From contig NZ_OW824151.1 of the NCBI RefSeq assembly GCF_942548115.1, forward strand, positions 2,108,001-2,172,000: 64,000 bases of DNA. Reading direction: 5' to 3'. A program made the translations under genes and the position numbers. This document shows, in pieces, positions 9,145 through 17,193 of the stretch. The DNA comes from Aeromicrobium sp. Leaf245. Its GTDB lineage: Bacteria; Actinomycetota; Actinomycetes; Propionibacteriales; Nocardioidaceae. Under the pieces are notes generated by a model, which was not told the origin of the DNA, did not search any database, and worked only from the letters and a program-made list of their open reading frames with translations. Position 1 is the stretch's first letter. Every line of letters begins with the position of its first letter.

Positions 9145-9918
9145 TCAGCGTCGGTCGGCCGCGTCGCCCCACCAACGGACGACCCGGTCGACCACGACGG
9201 AGGGGTGACGCACCCACTGCACGTGGTCGGTGGTCCCGCCGTCGGGGGTGGCGTCCTGCGTGTACACCCAGCGGGTGACCGCCGACGGCTCGCAGAACAG
9301 CTCGATGAAGCGCTTGTTGGCCGCCGACACGGCGTAGGCGTCGGCCTGGAGGTGCACGACGAAGGTCGGCGTCGACACCTTGGACGAGGCGTCGAACGGA
9401 GGCTCGCCGGTGCGCACGAAGTGCGCCCACTCCCGCATGAGCGTGGCGGCACCGGGTGCGCCGAACGCAGGCTTGGGCAGGTGCCCCAGGACCCGGGCGA
9501 GGACGGGGATGGCCGAGGCGAACGCCAGCATCGGCAGCCCTCCGTAGGGGTAGTACCGGTGGTGCGGGACGGAGGCGCCGACGAGCACGAGGCCGTCGGC
9601 CGTGCGTCCGGGGTCGGCGCTGCTCTGCAGGCCGATCGCGAGCTGCGCCCCGAGGCTGTGGCCCATCAGCAGGACGGGGCGCTCGGGGTCCTCACGACGG
9701 GCGGCCGAGACCGCGTCGGCGAGGTCGGCGATCTCGTCGCCGTAGGACCAGTCGGCCGAGCGGGAGGCGACCGGGGTGTCCGGCTCGAAACCTCGTCGGC
9801 CGAGCGCGCGCGCCTGCCACCCCACGTCCTCGAAGGCGGCGACGAGGGGCCGGTAGAAGCGCGACGGCACGGCCATGGCGGGGGAGACGAGCACGATCGG
9901 GTCGGACACGAACGTCAT
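9145..9918 (-). CDS. Alpha/beta hydrolase
   Basis: 257-residue alpha/beta-hydrolase with the nucleophile elbow GHSLGA (catalytic Ser), a long cap region (YYPYGGLPMLAFASAIP) and a C-terminal catalytic His in the stretch TTDHVQWV. The substrate cannot be named; hydrolases of this type include lysophospholipase-like and Ser aminopeptidase S33 members. I chose ATG 9918; the open frame extends to 10059, but that would overlap the anti-sigma gene by 86 bp. There is no strong ribosome site. It lies 55 bp downstream of rskA on the same strand, so it may belong to the SigK regulon operon. It is convergent with gcvP, 13 bp apart. Confidence 0.8.
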   Translation of the reverse strand: MTFVSDPIVLVSPAMAVPSRFYRPLVAAFEDVGWQARALGRRGFEPDTPVASRSADWSYGDEIADLADAVSAARREDPERPVLLMGHSLGAQLAIGLQSSADPGRTADGLVLVGASVPHHRYYPYGGLPMLAFASAIPVLARVLGHLPKPAFGAPGAATLMREWAHFVRTGEPPFDASSKVSTPTFVVHLQADAYAVSAANKRFIELFCEPSAVTRWVYTQDATPDGGTTDHVQWVRHPSVVVDRVVRWWGDAADRR

Positions 9919-9973
9919 CGTGACGTACCGCGCCGACCGGCCGACCGCCAGGGTCGAGCAGGGGCGTCGAGCC

Positions 9974-10678
9974 TCAGGCGTCCATCTCGGCGACCGGGTC
10001 GGTCGTCGGGGCCGGCGACCCTCCGTCGGGCTCGACGGTGACGGCGAACGCGTCGGCACCGCTGATCGACTTCGCGTACATCATCCCGGCTCCGCGTCCG
10101 AGGACGCCGACGGAGCGCGGGATCCCGTCGTGCATCGCCCAGACCTGGTAGACGTGGTCGTCGTCGAGCGTCTCGAGATCGGTGCCCATGACGACGGCCG
10201 CGTCGTGCGACGGGGAGGCGACGATGCGCATCGTGCCCCCGGTGCGCACGCTCCCGTCCAGCATGGTCGCGTCGTCGGCCACCATGACCGCGCTGATGCC
10301 TGCGGTGTCGGCCCGCAGCTCCTCGGCCCGGTCGTGCTCCACGAGGTACCCACCGACGGACACCGCGGCCACCAGGAAGGACGCCGCGACCAGCAGGCGG
10401 GGCACGGCTCGCCGCACCCGGCTGTGCTGGGCGATCGACGTGACCACCGGCCGCTCCTGGGCGGTGGTGGCCACCTCGGCCAGGAGCCGGTCGCGCAGGG
10501 CGAGCGGCGGACTGTCGGCCTCGGCCTCGGCCAGGCGTGCAGCGGTCAGGTGGAAGCCGCGGAGCTCCTGCCTGCACTCGGCACACTGGTCGAGGTGGGC
10601 CTCGAAGCGGCCCCGCTCGTGGGGGTCGAGGGCGTCGAGCGCGTACGGCGCGGCGAGTCCGTGCAGATCGGTGGTCAT
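9974..10678 (-). CDS. rskA: Anti-sigma-K factor RskA
   Basis: 234-residue membrane anti-sigma factor. The cytoplasmic N-terminal domain has the zinc anti-sigma motif H28-x3-C32-x2-C35 (HLDQCAEC). One membrane helix follows at about residues 93-113 (VPRLLVAASFLVAAVSVGG), then an extracytoplasmic RskA C-terminal domain (DDDHVYQVWAMHDG, SVGVLGRGAG). It holds SigK inactive until proteolysis releases it. The start codon overlaps the sigK stop (ATGA), the usual coupling of a sigma factor with its antagonist. Confidence 0.93.
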   Translation of the reverse strand: MTTDLHGLAAPYALDALDPHERGRFEAHLDQCAECRQELRGFHLTAARLAEAEADSPPLALRDRLLAEVATTAQERPVVTSIAQHSRVRRAVPRLLVAASFLVAAVSVGGYLVEHDRAEELRADTAGISAVMVADDATMLDGSVRTGGTMRIVASPSHDAAVVMGTDLETLDDDHVYQVWAMHDGIPRSVGVLGRGAGMMYAKSISGADAFAVTVEPDGGSPAPTTDPVAEMDA

Positions 10679-11271
10679 GAGGCCTCCACCCCGAGGCAGT
10701 CGCGCAGGCGGATCAGCCCGTCGCGCATGCGGGTCTTGACGGTGGCCGGGTTGGCGTCGAGCACCTGGGCGACCTCCGCGTACGTGTATCCCTGGTAGTA
10801 CGCGAGGTTGACGGCCTCGCGCTGCAGGTCGGTGAGTCCCTCCAGGCAGCGACGCACCTGCTCGTGCTCCAGCCGCACCGTGACGGTCTCGAGCACCTGG
10901 TCGTGGTCGACGCCGGGGGACCAGTCGTAGCTGTTCTCGCGGTTGGTGGCGGCCTGGTCGTGCCGGACGGCGTCGACCGCGCGGCGGTGGGCCAGCGTCA
11001 GCACCCAGCTCTTGGCACTGCCACGGGCCGGGTCGAAGCGGGCGGCGGTCTGCCAGACCTGGAGGAAGACCTCCTGGGCGACCTCCTCGGCCCGCGCGGG
11101 GTCGCGGATGACCCGGCGGGCCATCCCGAACACGGTGGCACCCAGGGCGTCGTAGAGAGCGGCGAAGGCCGTCTCGTCCCCTCGTGCGACGAGGACCAAG
11201 AGGTCGTCGGGCTCGACGGGTTCCTGGGACTCGGGAACGGCGGCGAGCCGATCGGCTGCTGACTGGCTCAT
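10675..11271 (-). CDS. sigK: ECF RNA polymerase sigma factor SigK
   Basis: 198-residue extracytoplasmic-function sigma factor. Region 2 is at about residues 32-100 (VARGDETAFAALYDALG, AEEVAQEVFLQVWQ, GSAKSWVLTLAHRRAVDAVR). Region 4 is near the C-terminus (LTDLQREAVNLAYYQGYTYA, then ANPATVKTRMRDGLIRLR). Gene pairing with rskA identifies it as SigK-type. I chose ATG 11271 because GGAAGGAG lies just upstream; an in-frame GTG at 11307 would add 12 residues. A SigK-like promoter lies at 11306-11332, suggesting autoregulation. Confidence 0.92.
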   Translation of the reverse strand: MSQSAADRLAAVPESQEPVEPDDLLVLVARGDETAFAALYDALGATVFGMARRVIRDPARAEEVAQEVFLQVWQTAARFDPARGSAKSWVLTLAHRRAVDAVRHDQAATNRENSYDWSPGVDHDQVLETVTVRLEHEQVRRCLEGLTDLQREAVNLAYYQGYTYAEVAQVLDANPATVKTRMRDGLIRLRDCLGVEAS

Positions 11272-11305
11272 GCGCGACTCCTTCCCGAACAAGCTTCTAC
11301 GTGCC

Positions 11306-11332
11306 ATTCGCGGCTGCCTTCGAGTCGGATGG
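11306..11332 (-). promoter_or_regulatory. SigK-type promoter upstream of sigK
   Basis: Read on the minus strand: CCATCC (11332-11327), a 15-bp spacer, then GCGAAT (11311-11306). The CCATCC and CGAAT blocks resemble the SigK promoter described in mycobacteria. A start about 7 bp downstream leaves a leader of about 28 bases containing the GGAAGGAG ribosome site. This fits positive autoregulation, as is usual for ECF sigma factors. Confidence 0.55.
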
Positions 11333-11420
11333 GTGGTGCAGGGGAGGAGTTCTCACAACATCCTAGGCGGGACCCTCTGCTCGCCCTGCGACCGTGGTCC
11401 CGCTGTGCCACCGTGGACGC

Positions 11421-12107
11421 ATGGACGCCGAGCAGCGATCGGGTCGCCTGGACGACGTGCACGTCCCCCAGCGGCCGAGGGCCGTCGTGCTGATGCTGCA
11501 CGGAGGCCGGCAGCAGAGCGAGGAGCCGGTGCGCAACCGGCACGCGAGCTGGTGGCGGATGGCCCTGCTGTCGAAGGCGTTCGCGCGCACCGCTCGCCGA
11601 GAGCACCTGGCGGTGCACCTGCTGCAGTACCGCGCACGCGGATGGAACGACGCGGCCCGCCCGTGGCCCGTGGCCGACGCGCGCTCGGCTCTCTCCGAGC
11701 TCCGCGAGCGGCACGGCGACCTGCCGGTCGTCCTCGTCGGGCACTCGATGGGTGGGCGCACCGCGTGCCGCGCGGCCGACGACCCCTCGGTGGTCGGTGT
11801 CGTGGCCCTGGCGCCGTGGCTGCCGCAGGGTGAGCCCGTGGGCGCGCTCTCCGGACGTGCCCTGCACGTCCTGCACGGCACGATGGACCGGTGGACGTCG
11901 GCACGGCTCAGCGCCGACTTCGTGGAACGTGCTCGACGGGTGGCCACCGAGGCCACCTGGGAGTCGCTCGCCGGCGCCGGGCACTACATGTTCCGGCGGG
12001 TGCGGGCCTGGAACGCGTTCGTGGAAGACTCGGTCCTGCGGATCGTCGGCGCACGGGCGGACGGCCGCCACGACCACGACGACGACGCCACCAGAGGACC
12101 AGCCTGA
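11421..12107 (+). CDS. Alpha/beta hydrolase
   Basis: 228-residue alpha/beta-hydrolase. It begins with MLHGGRQQSEE (oxyanion-hole HGG), then the nucleophile elbow VGHSMGG, the strand containing LHGTMDRWT (acidic residue) and the late His in GAGHYMFRR. The substrate is unknown. The tail RHDHDDDATRGPA is His/Asp-rich. ATG 11421 is the likely start; an open GTG at 11394 is possible. The gene is divergent from sigK across about 150 bp, so it could share regulation, but no SigK motif is seen on the plus strand. Confidence 0.78.
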   Translation: MDAEQRSGRLDDVHVPQRPRAVVLMLHGGRQQSEEPVRNRHASWWRMALLSKAFARTARREHLAVHLLQYRARGWNDAARPWPVADARSALSELRERHGDLPVVLVGHSMGGRTACRAADDPSVVGVVALAPWLPQGEPVGALSGRALHVLHGTMDRWTSARLSADFVERARRVATEATWESLAGAGHYMFRRVRAWNAFVEDSVLRIVGARADGRHDHDDDATRGPA

Positions 12108-12108
12108 C

Positions 12109-12474
12109 GTGACCGACACGATCGCCTACGGCGTGGCACTCCTCGCGACCGTGGTGGCCGTGTTCGCGGCGGGCCACACGGTCCGGGACGCCCCGTTCGG
12201 CAACCCGCTCTTCTACGCCGTCGCCGTGCTGGAGGTCGTGCTCCTCGTGGTGATGGTCGGGGCCTTCGTGGCGCTGGCCGGCACGGACCGCGACGTCGCG
12301 GGTGGGCTCTTCGTCTCCTACCTCGTGACCGTCGTGGTGATCCCGCCGGCGGCCGTCCTCTGGGGGATCGCCGAGAAGAGTCGCTGGGGCACGGGGGTCG
12401 TCGTGGTGGCGCTCCTGACCGTGGCCGCCCTCATGGTGCGGCTCCTGGGCATCTGGAAGGGAACCTATGTCTGA
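12109..12474 (+). CDS. Four-helix membrane protein of unknown function
   Basis: 121-residue hydrophobic protein with four membrane segments (about residues 5-22, 33-57, 68-87, 93-112). It starts VTDTIAYGVALLATVVAVFA and ends LGIWKGTYV. The GTG start is 1 bp after the stop of the preceding hydrolase gene, and the stop overlaps the next membrane protein start, so the three genes form a tight unit. I recognise no family or catalytic motif. A polytopic small membrane subunit or holin-like protein would fit, without evidence for either. Confidence 0.7.
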   Translation: MTDTIAYGVALLATVVAVFAAGHTVRDAPFGNPLFYAVAVLEVVLLVVMVGAFVALAGTDRDVAGGLFVSYLVTVVVIPPAAVLWGIAEKSRWGTGVVVVALLTVAALMVRLLGIWKGTYV

Positions 12475-12901
12475 GTCGTCCGCCCCGTCGCCGGGTCGCA
12501 CGTCCACCGGGCCGGGCCGCGCCCTCGTCGCCGTCTACGCGGTCTTCGCCGTCGCGGCCACGGCACGGTCGGTCTACCAGCTCCTCGTGAAGGCGGACGA
12601 GGCCCCGGTGGCCTACACCCTCTCCGCCGTCGCCGGCGTCGTCTACGTCGTGGCGACCGTGGCGCTCGCGACGGACCGGCACCGGCTGGCCGTCGCCGCC
12701 GTGGGCTTCGAGCTGGTGGGGGTGCTCGGCGTCGGTGTGCTGTCGCTCGTCGACGGTGCGCTGTTCCCCGACCAGACGGTGTGGTCCGACTTCGGTGCCG
12801 GGTACGGGTACATCCCCCTGGTGCTGCCGTTCGTGGGCCTGTGGTGGCTGCACCGCACCGCGGGCCAGGCTCAGTCCAGGCCGCAGGCCGACCGCACGTA
12901 G
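12467..12901 (+). CDS. Small actinobacterial membrane protein
   Basis: 144-residue protein with four membrane segments (about residues 18-38, 48-67, 72-91, 108-126). It contains GRALVAVYAVFAVAATARS and ends with a basic, Gln-rich tail. It resembles the small four-helix membrane proteins annotated as hypothetical in many actinobacteria; no catalytic motif is visible. The ATG overlaps the previous stop by 8 bp. Its last 31 bp overlap, convergently, the end of the lipoprotein gene on the other strand. Confidence 0.72.
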   Translation: MSESSAPSPGRTSTGPGRALVAVYAVFAVAATARSVYQLLVKADEAPVAYTLSAVAGVVYVVATVALATDRHRLAVAAVGFELVGVLGVGVLSLVDGALFPDQTVWSDFGAGYGYIPLVLPFVGLWWLHRTAGQAQSRPQADRT

Positions 12902-13692
12902 TCGAGGATCGCGGTCCGGCGCTGCCGGTCGAGCGGCAGGACGAAGGTGGTCCCGTCGGCTAGACCGGGAGCGGAGACCTCGACGGGGACGAGGCGACCC
13001 ACCTTGTCCTCGGCGATCGCGTGCGGGTCGCAGCGCGCCGGCTCGAGGACGGGGTCGGCGCGTACCGGAGCGCCACCGACCGCCACGTCGGTCGCGGACC
13101 CACGGGTGGGCCGGACGAGCGGCGTGGGGCGGTAGCCCACGATCCGGACCGCGCTCGCCCGGTCGCGCGGCGTGAGCGTGACCGGGATGCGCAGTGCACC
13201 GCCGTCCTCCACCGGCAGGCCGACGTCCAGCCGCGCGGCTCCTTCCAGCGTCGCGCGGGCGCAGTCGCCGTCCAGGACCCGCGTCACGGCCCCGTAGCGG
13301 TCCTCGACGGCGAGGGTGGATCGTCGTTCGCCGCCGTCACCGACCCGGTAGGTCAGGGTCACGGTGTAACGCGTCGTGCCACCGCACCGCCCACGGGGGA
13401 GCGTGACGACCACGTCGGTGTCGTACCCCGCTCCCACCGTCTCGGTGCCGGTCCAGACGACGGCGCGGGAGCGGCTGGAGGTCAGCACCAGGTCGGAGAC
13501 GACCAGGTCGCGGTCGCTGCGGTTGCTGATCCGCACGAACGCCCCACGGTCCTGACGCTGCATGCGGCCCTGGTCGACGAGGGCGCTCACGCCGTCGGGC
13601 AGTGGAGCGTCCTGCGGGTCCGGGCTGCAGGCCGGGAGGAGCGCGGCGAGCAGCGCGACGCCACCGACGACGACGACGCGGGCGGACCTCAT
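12871..13692 (-). CDS. Putative lipoprotein of unknown function
   Basis: 273-residue secreted protein. The N-terminus MRSARVVVVGGVALLAALLP followed by AC is a lipoprotein signal, with Cys22 as the likely acylation site. The mature part is rich in beta-type sequence, with repeated phrases such as FVRISNRSDRDLVVSDLVLT and IPVTLTPRDRASAVRIVGY that suggest two immunoglobulin-like domains. There are four further Cys residues. No enzymatic motif is seen. ATG 13692 was chosen because the signal peptide starts there; the open frame continues upstream into the cysG region. Confidence 0.75.
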   Translation of the reverse strand: MRSARVVVVGGVALLAALLPACSPDPQDAPLPDGVSALVDQGRMQRQDRGAFVRISNRSDRDLVVSDLVLTSSRSRAVVWTGTETVGAGYDTDVVVTLPRGRCGGTTRYTVTLTYRVGDGGERRSTLAVEDRYGAVTRVLDGDCARATLEGAARLDVGLPVEDGGALRIPVTLTPRDRASAVRIVGYRPTPLVRPTRGSATDVAVGGAPVRADPVLEPARCDPHAIAEDKVGRLVPVEVSAPGLADGTTFVLPLDRQRRTAILDYVRSACGLD

Positions 13693-13723
13693 GTCGTCAT
13701 GGTGACGTGTGGTGGGGGTCGTG

Positions 13724-14908
13724 TCAGGAGGCCCAGTCGGGGGAGAGCCGCACGACCTCGCCCACGACGGTGACGGCGGGGGAGCGGACTCCCCGCTGGA
13801 CGCAGAGGTCGGCGATCGTGCCGAGGGTGCCGACGGTCGTGCGCTGGTCGGGGGCGAAGCCACGCTCGACCACCGCCACCGGTGTGCCGGGCGCGTGCCC
13901 CGCCGCGACGAGGCTGTGCGCGCTCTCGGCGAGCCGGCGCACGCCCATGAGCATCACGATCGTGTGGCCCGGGGACACGGGCAGCTCACCGAGCTCGTCG
14001 TGGGCCGTGACCACGCTGAACCCCGTGGCCACGCCGCGATGGGTCACGGGGATGCCGGCAGCCGCCGGCACGGCGATCGCGCTCGTGACCCCGGGGACGA
14101 CCTCCACGGCCACCCCGGCGGCCTCGCACGCCAGGCGCTCCTCGCCGCCGCGACCGAGCACGTAGGGATCCCCGCCCTTGAGCCGCACGACGACCTTGCC
14201 GGCGCGGGCGCGCTCGACGAGGAGCCGGTTGATCTCGTCCTGCGGGACCGGGTGGTGGTCGGGCAGCTTGCCCACGTCGATCACCTCGACGTCGGCCGGC
14301 AGCTCCGCGAGCACGTCGAGCGGGGCGAGCCGGTCGACCACCACGACGTCGGCCTCGGCGAGAAGACGCCGCCCGCGCGTGGTCAGGAGGTCGGCGCTGC
14401 CGGGGCCCCCGCCCACGAGGGCCACGAAGCCCTCGGGGTGGTGGGTCCGGTGCCGCAGCGGGAGGTCGCCGGACTGCAGGGCCGCCGCGACGGCGTCGCG
14501 CAGCGTGGAGGCTCGACGGGCGTCGCCACCGCCGCTGACCGCGACGTGCACGTCGTCGACCGCGGCGACCGCCGGCATCCAGGCGGTCGCCCCGTCGGGG
14601 TCGCCCCCCTTCAGGCACCACACGCGTGCCTGCTCGGCGTCGGCGGCCACCTGGTCGTCGACCGGGGTGTCGGTGGCGGTCTGCACGAGCCAGGCGCCGT
14701 CGAGGTCGCCCGGGCGGTACCCACGCTCGATCCAGGCCAGTCGGCCCTCGACCGCGAGCTCCCGGATGCGTGCGCTCACCGTGGGGGAGACCACCACGAG
14801 GTCGGCCTCGGCTGCCAGCAGGGCGTGGACCCGTCGGGTCGCCACGTTGCCACCCCCGACGACCACCACACGGCGTCCCTCGGGGCGCAGGGTCAGCGGC
14901 AGCGGCAT
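13724..14908 (-). CDS. cysG: Sirohaem synthase: fused precorrin-2 dehydrogenase and uroporphyrinogen-III C-methyltransferase
   Basis: 394-residue fusion. The N-terminal half (about 1-140) has the NAD-binding RRVVVVGGGNVATRRVHALL and resembles precorrin-2 dehydrogenase/ferrochelatase. The C-terminal half (about 155-390) is a SAM-dependent uroporphyrinogen-III methyltransferase with VALVGGGPGSADLLTTRG and RLKGGDPYVLGRGGEE. Together they make sirohaem, the prosthetic group of sulfite and nitrite reductases. It is shorter than enteric CysG (457), mostly in the dehydrogenase half. It lies 2 bp after cysN in the sulfate-assimilation operon, but no sulfite reductase gene is in view. Confidence 0.9.
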   Translation of the reverse strand: MPLPLTLRPEGRRVVVVGGGNVATRRVHALLAAEADLVVVSPTVSARIRELAVEGRLAWIERGYRPGDLDGAWLVQTATDTPVDDQVAADAEQARVWCLKGGDPDGATAWMPAVAAVDDVHVAVSGGGDARRASTLRDAVAAALQSGDLPLRHRTHHPEGFVALVGGGPGSADLLTTRGRRLLAEADVVVVDRLAPLDVLAELPADVEVIDVGKLPDHHPVPQDEINRLLVERARAGKVVVRLKGGDPYVLGRGGEERLACEAAGVAVEVVPGVTSAIAVPAAAGIPVTHRGVATGFSVVTAHDELGELPVSPGHTIVMLMGVRRLAESAHSLVAAGHAPGTPVAVVERGFAPDQRTTVGTLGTIADLCVQRGVRSPAVTVVGEVVRLSPDWAS

Positions 14909-14910
14909 GA

Positions 14911-16218
14911 TCAGACCGAGGCGGTCGCGAGCAACGCGTCGCCGACCATGCCGGCCGCGAGGGTCGTGCCGTCCTGGGCGTCGACGAGCAGGAACGAGCC
15001 ACCTGCGCGGGCGTGCAGGTACTCCTCGGCCGGGACGGGCGAGGCCAACCTCAGGCGCACGTGGCCGATGTCGTTGAGCTCCAGGCGGTCGGCCGCGTCG
15101 AGGCTGGCGGTCTCGAGGTCGAGCCGGCCGGTGATCTCGGTGACCATCGCCTGCACCGTCCTGGTGCCGTGCTTCACGAGGACCTTCGTCCGCGGCGCCA
15201 GCGAGTGGTCGGCGAGCCAGGCGATCGTGCCGTCCACGTCCTGGGTGAGCGACGGGACGCTGCGGGAGGTGACGATGAGGTCTCCGCGCGCGACGTCGAC
15301 GTCGTCGGTGAGCCGCAGGGTGACCGACTGCGGTGCGAAGGCCTCCGTCAGCTCGCCGTCGGCCGTGTCGATGGCGGCGACGGTGCTCGTGCGGCCGCTC
15401 GGCAGCACCGTGACCGGGTCGCCCGGGCGGACGAGACCCGACGCGATCTGCCCCGCGTACCCGCGGTAGTCGCGGTGCTCCTCGCCGCCGGCCGCCTGAG
15501 GCCGGATGACGAGCTGGACGGGGAAGCGCAGGGGCTCGGAGTGCGGCTCGCCCGCGGGCGAGAGCGTCTCCAGGAACGTGAGGAGGCTCGGGCCGTCGTA
15601 CCAGGGGGTGCGCACCGACCGCTCCACCACGTTGTCGCCGTCGAGGGCGGACACCGGGATCGTGGTGACGTCGGTGAGACCCAGGGACGCCGCCGAGGTG
15701 ACGACCTCGTGCGCGACGCGCTCATAGGTGGCCTCGTCGAAGCCGACCAGGTCGATCTTGTTGACCACCACGACCACGTGCGGCACCCGCAGCAGCGACG
15801 CGACCGCGAGGTGCCGACGGGTCTGCTCCTGCAGCCCCTTGCGGGCGTCGACGAGCAGCACCACGACGTCGGCAGTGCTGGCGCCGGTGACGGTGTTGCG
15901 TGTGTACTGCACGTGCCCGGGGCAGTCAGCGAGGATGAACGACCGCTCGGCGGTCGCGAAGTACCGGTAGGCCACGTCGATCGTGATGCCCTGCTCGCGC
16001 TCCGAGCGCAGGCCGTCGGTCAGCAGCGCCAGGTCGGCGGAGGCGAGGCCGCGGTCGCGGCTGACCCGCTCGACGGCGTCGAACTGGTCGGCGAGCACCG
16101 ACTTGGAGTCGTAGAGGAGTCGACCGACGAGCGTCGACTTGCCGTCGTCGACGGAGCCGGCCGTGGCGAGCCTGAGCAGCGTCTTGGTGGGAAGCGTCTT
16201 GGTGGGAAGCGTGCGCAT
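14911..16218 (-). CDS. cysN: Sulfate adenylyltransferase subunit 1 (GTPase)
   Basis: GTPase subunit of ATP sulfurylase, which couples GTP hydrolysis to adenosine 5'-phosphosulfate formation by CysD. The 435 residues carry the G-protein motifs GSVDDGKST, DCPGH and NKIDL, plus the elongation-factor-like beta-barrel domains. There is no C-terminal CysC (APS kinase) fusion, consistent with the APS-reductase-type CysH downstream of cysD's start. The N-terminus holds a duplicated pentapeptide from a 15-bp tandem repeat. It shares one base with cysD. Confidence 0.93.
   Translation of the reverse strand: MRTLPTKTLPTKTLLRLATAGSVDDGKSTLVGRLLYDSKSVLADQFDAVERVSRDRGLASADLALLTDGLRSEREQGITIDVAYRYFATAERSFILADCPGHVQYTRNTVTGASTADVVVLLVDARKGLQEQTRRHLAVASLLRVPHVVVVVNKIDLVGFDEATYERVAHEVVTSAASLGLTDVTTIPVSALDGDNVVERSVRTPWYDGPSLLTFLETLSPAGEPHSEPLRFPVQLVIRPQAAGGEEHRDYRGYAGQIASGLVRPGDPVTVLPSGRTSTVAAIDTADGELTEAFAPQSVTLRLTDDVDVARGDLIVTSRSVPSLTQDVDGTIAWLADHSLAPRTKVLVKHGTRTVQAMVTEITGRLDLETASLDAADRLELNDIGHVRLRLASPVPAEEYLHARAGGSFLLVDAQDGTTLAAGMVGDALLATASV
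16181..16210. repeat. 15-bp tandem duplication at the cysN start
   Basis: GTCTTGGTGGGAAGC occurs twice in a row (16181-16195, 16196-16210). On the coding strand it adds one extra copy of a five-residue unit to the CysN N-terminus (MRTLPTKTLPTKTLL). It keeps the frame and lies before the first GTPase motif, so it is probably harmless. Confidence 0.85.
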
Positions 16219-17156
16219 CAGAAGTACCCCTCCTTCTTGCGGTCCTCCATGGCGGCCTCGGACGCGCGGTCGTCGGCCCGGGTGGCTCCCCGCTCGGTCA
16301 GACGCGTGGCCGCGACCTCGACCACGACGTCGTCGACGGTGGCGGCGTCGCTCTCGACCGCACCGGTGCAGGACATGTCGCCGACGGTGCGGTAGCGGAC
16401 CAGTCGGCGCTCGACGGTCTCGCCGGGCCGCGGCTGCGAGACGTCGCTGACGCTGACGAGCATCCCGTCGCGCTCGAAGACGTCGCGCTCGTGCGCGTAG
16501 TAGAGCTCCGGCAGCGCGATGTCCTCGGCGGCGATGTACTGCCAGACGTCGAGCTCGGTCCAGTTGCTCAGCGGGAAGACCCGCACGTGCTCACCCGGAC
16601 GGTGGCGGCCGTTGTAGAGGTTCCACAGCTCGGGGCGCTGGTTGCGGGGGTCCCACTGGCCGAACTCGTCGCGCAGGCTGAACACCCGCTCCTTGGCGCG
16701 GGCCTTCTCCTCGTCGCGACGGCCGCCGCCGAAGACCGCGTCGAACTTGTGGTCGGTGATCCCGTCGAGCAGCGGCTGGGTCTGCAGCTGGTTGCGGGTG
16801 CCGTCGCTGCGCTCGCGAAGACGGCCGTCGTCGATGTAGTCCTGCACCGACGCGACCTCGAGGCGCAGGCCGAGCCGCTCGACCGTGGCGTCGCGGAACG
16901 CGAGCACCTCGGGGAAGTTGTGCCCCGTGTCGACATGCATGACCGGGAACGGCACCGGCGCCGGCCAGAAGGCCTTGGTGGCCAGGTGCAGCATGACGAC
17001 CGAGTCCTTGCCGCCGGAGAAGAGCAGCACGGGCCGCTCGAACTCCGCCGCCACCTCGCGGATGATGTGGATGGCCTCCGACTCCAACCAGGAGAGCTGG
17101 TCGAGCCGGTAGGTCGGGCGGCCGGCCGTGCCGGGCGCCTCGTCGACGACGGTCAT
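16218..17156 (-). CDS. cysD: Sulfate adenylyltransferase subunit 2
   Basis: Catalytic subunit of ATP sulfurylase (sulfate plus ATP gives APS plus pyrophosphate). The 312 residues contain the PP-loop SGGKDS at residues 47-52, MHVDTGHNFPE, the GGRRDEEKARAKER basic motif, and the C-terminal RKKEGYF typical of CysD. The start has GAAGGA 5 bases upstream. It is in an operon with cysH (37 bp upstream) and cysN (1-bp overlap). Confidence 0.95.
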   Translation of the reverse strand: MTVVDEAPGTAGRPTYRLDQLSWLESEAIHIIREVAAEFERPVLLFSGGKDSVVMLHLATKAFWPAPVPFPVMHVDTGHNFPEVLAFRDATVERLGLRLEVASVQDYIDDGRLRERSDGTRNQLQTQPLLDGITDHKFDAVFGGGRRDEEKARAKERVFSLRDEFGQWDPRNQRPELWNLYNGRHRPGEHVRVFPLSNWTELDVWQYIAAEDIALPELYYAHERDVFERDGMLVSVSDVSQPRPGETVERRLVRYRTVGDMSCTGAVESDAATVDDVVVEVAATRLTERGATRADDRASEAAMEDRKKEGYF

Positions 17157-17193
17157 GCGTTCCTTCTCGATCTCGGTGGTCGCGCGGGGGTGC

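Noticed and set aside
6114..9452. 1112-residue open frame on the minus strand opposite gcvP
   Set aside because: Low-complexity His/Arg/Gly-rich translation with no family motif; it mirrors the gcvP codon pattern in very GC-rich DNA.
13709..15469. 586-residue plus-strand frame opposite cysG/cysN
   Set aside because: Reverse-strand shadow of the two well-supported sulfate-assimilation genes.
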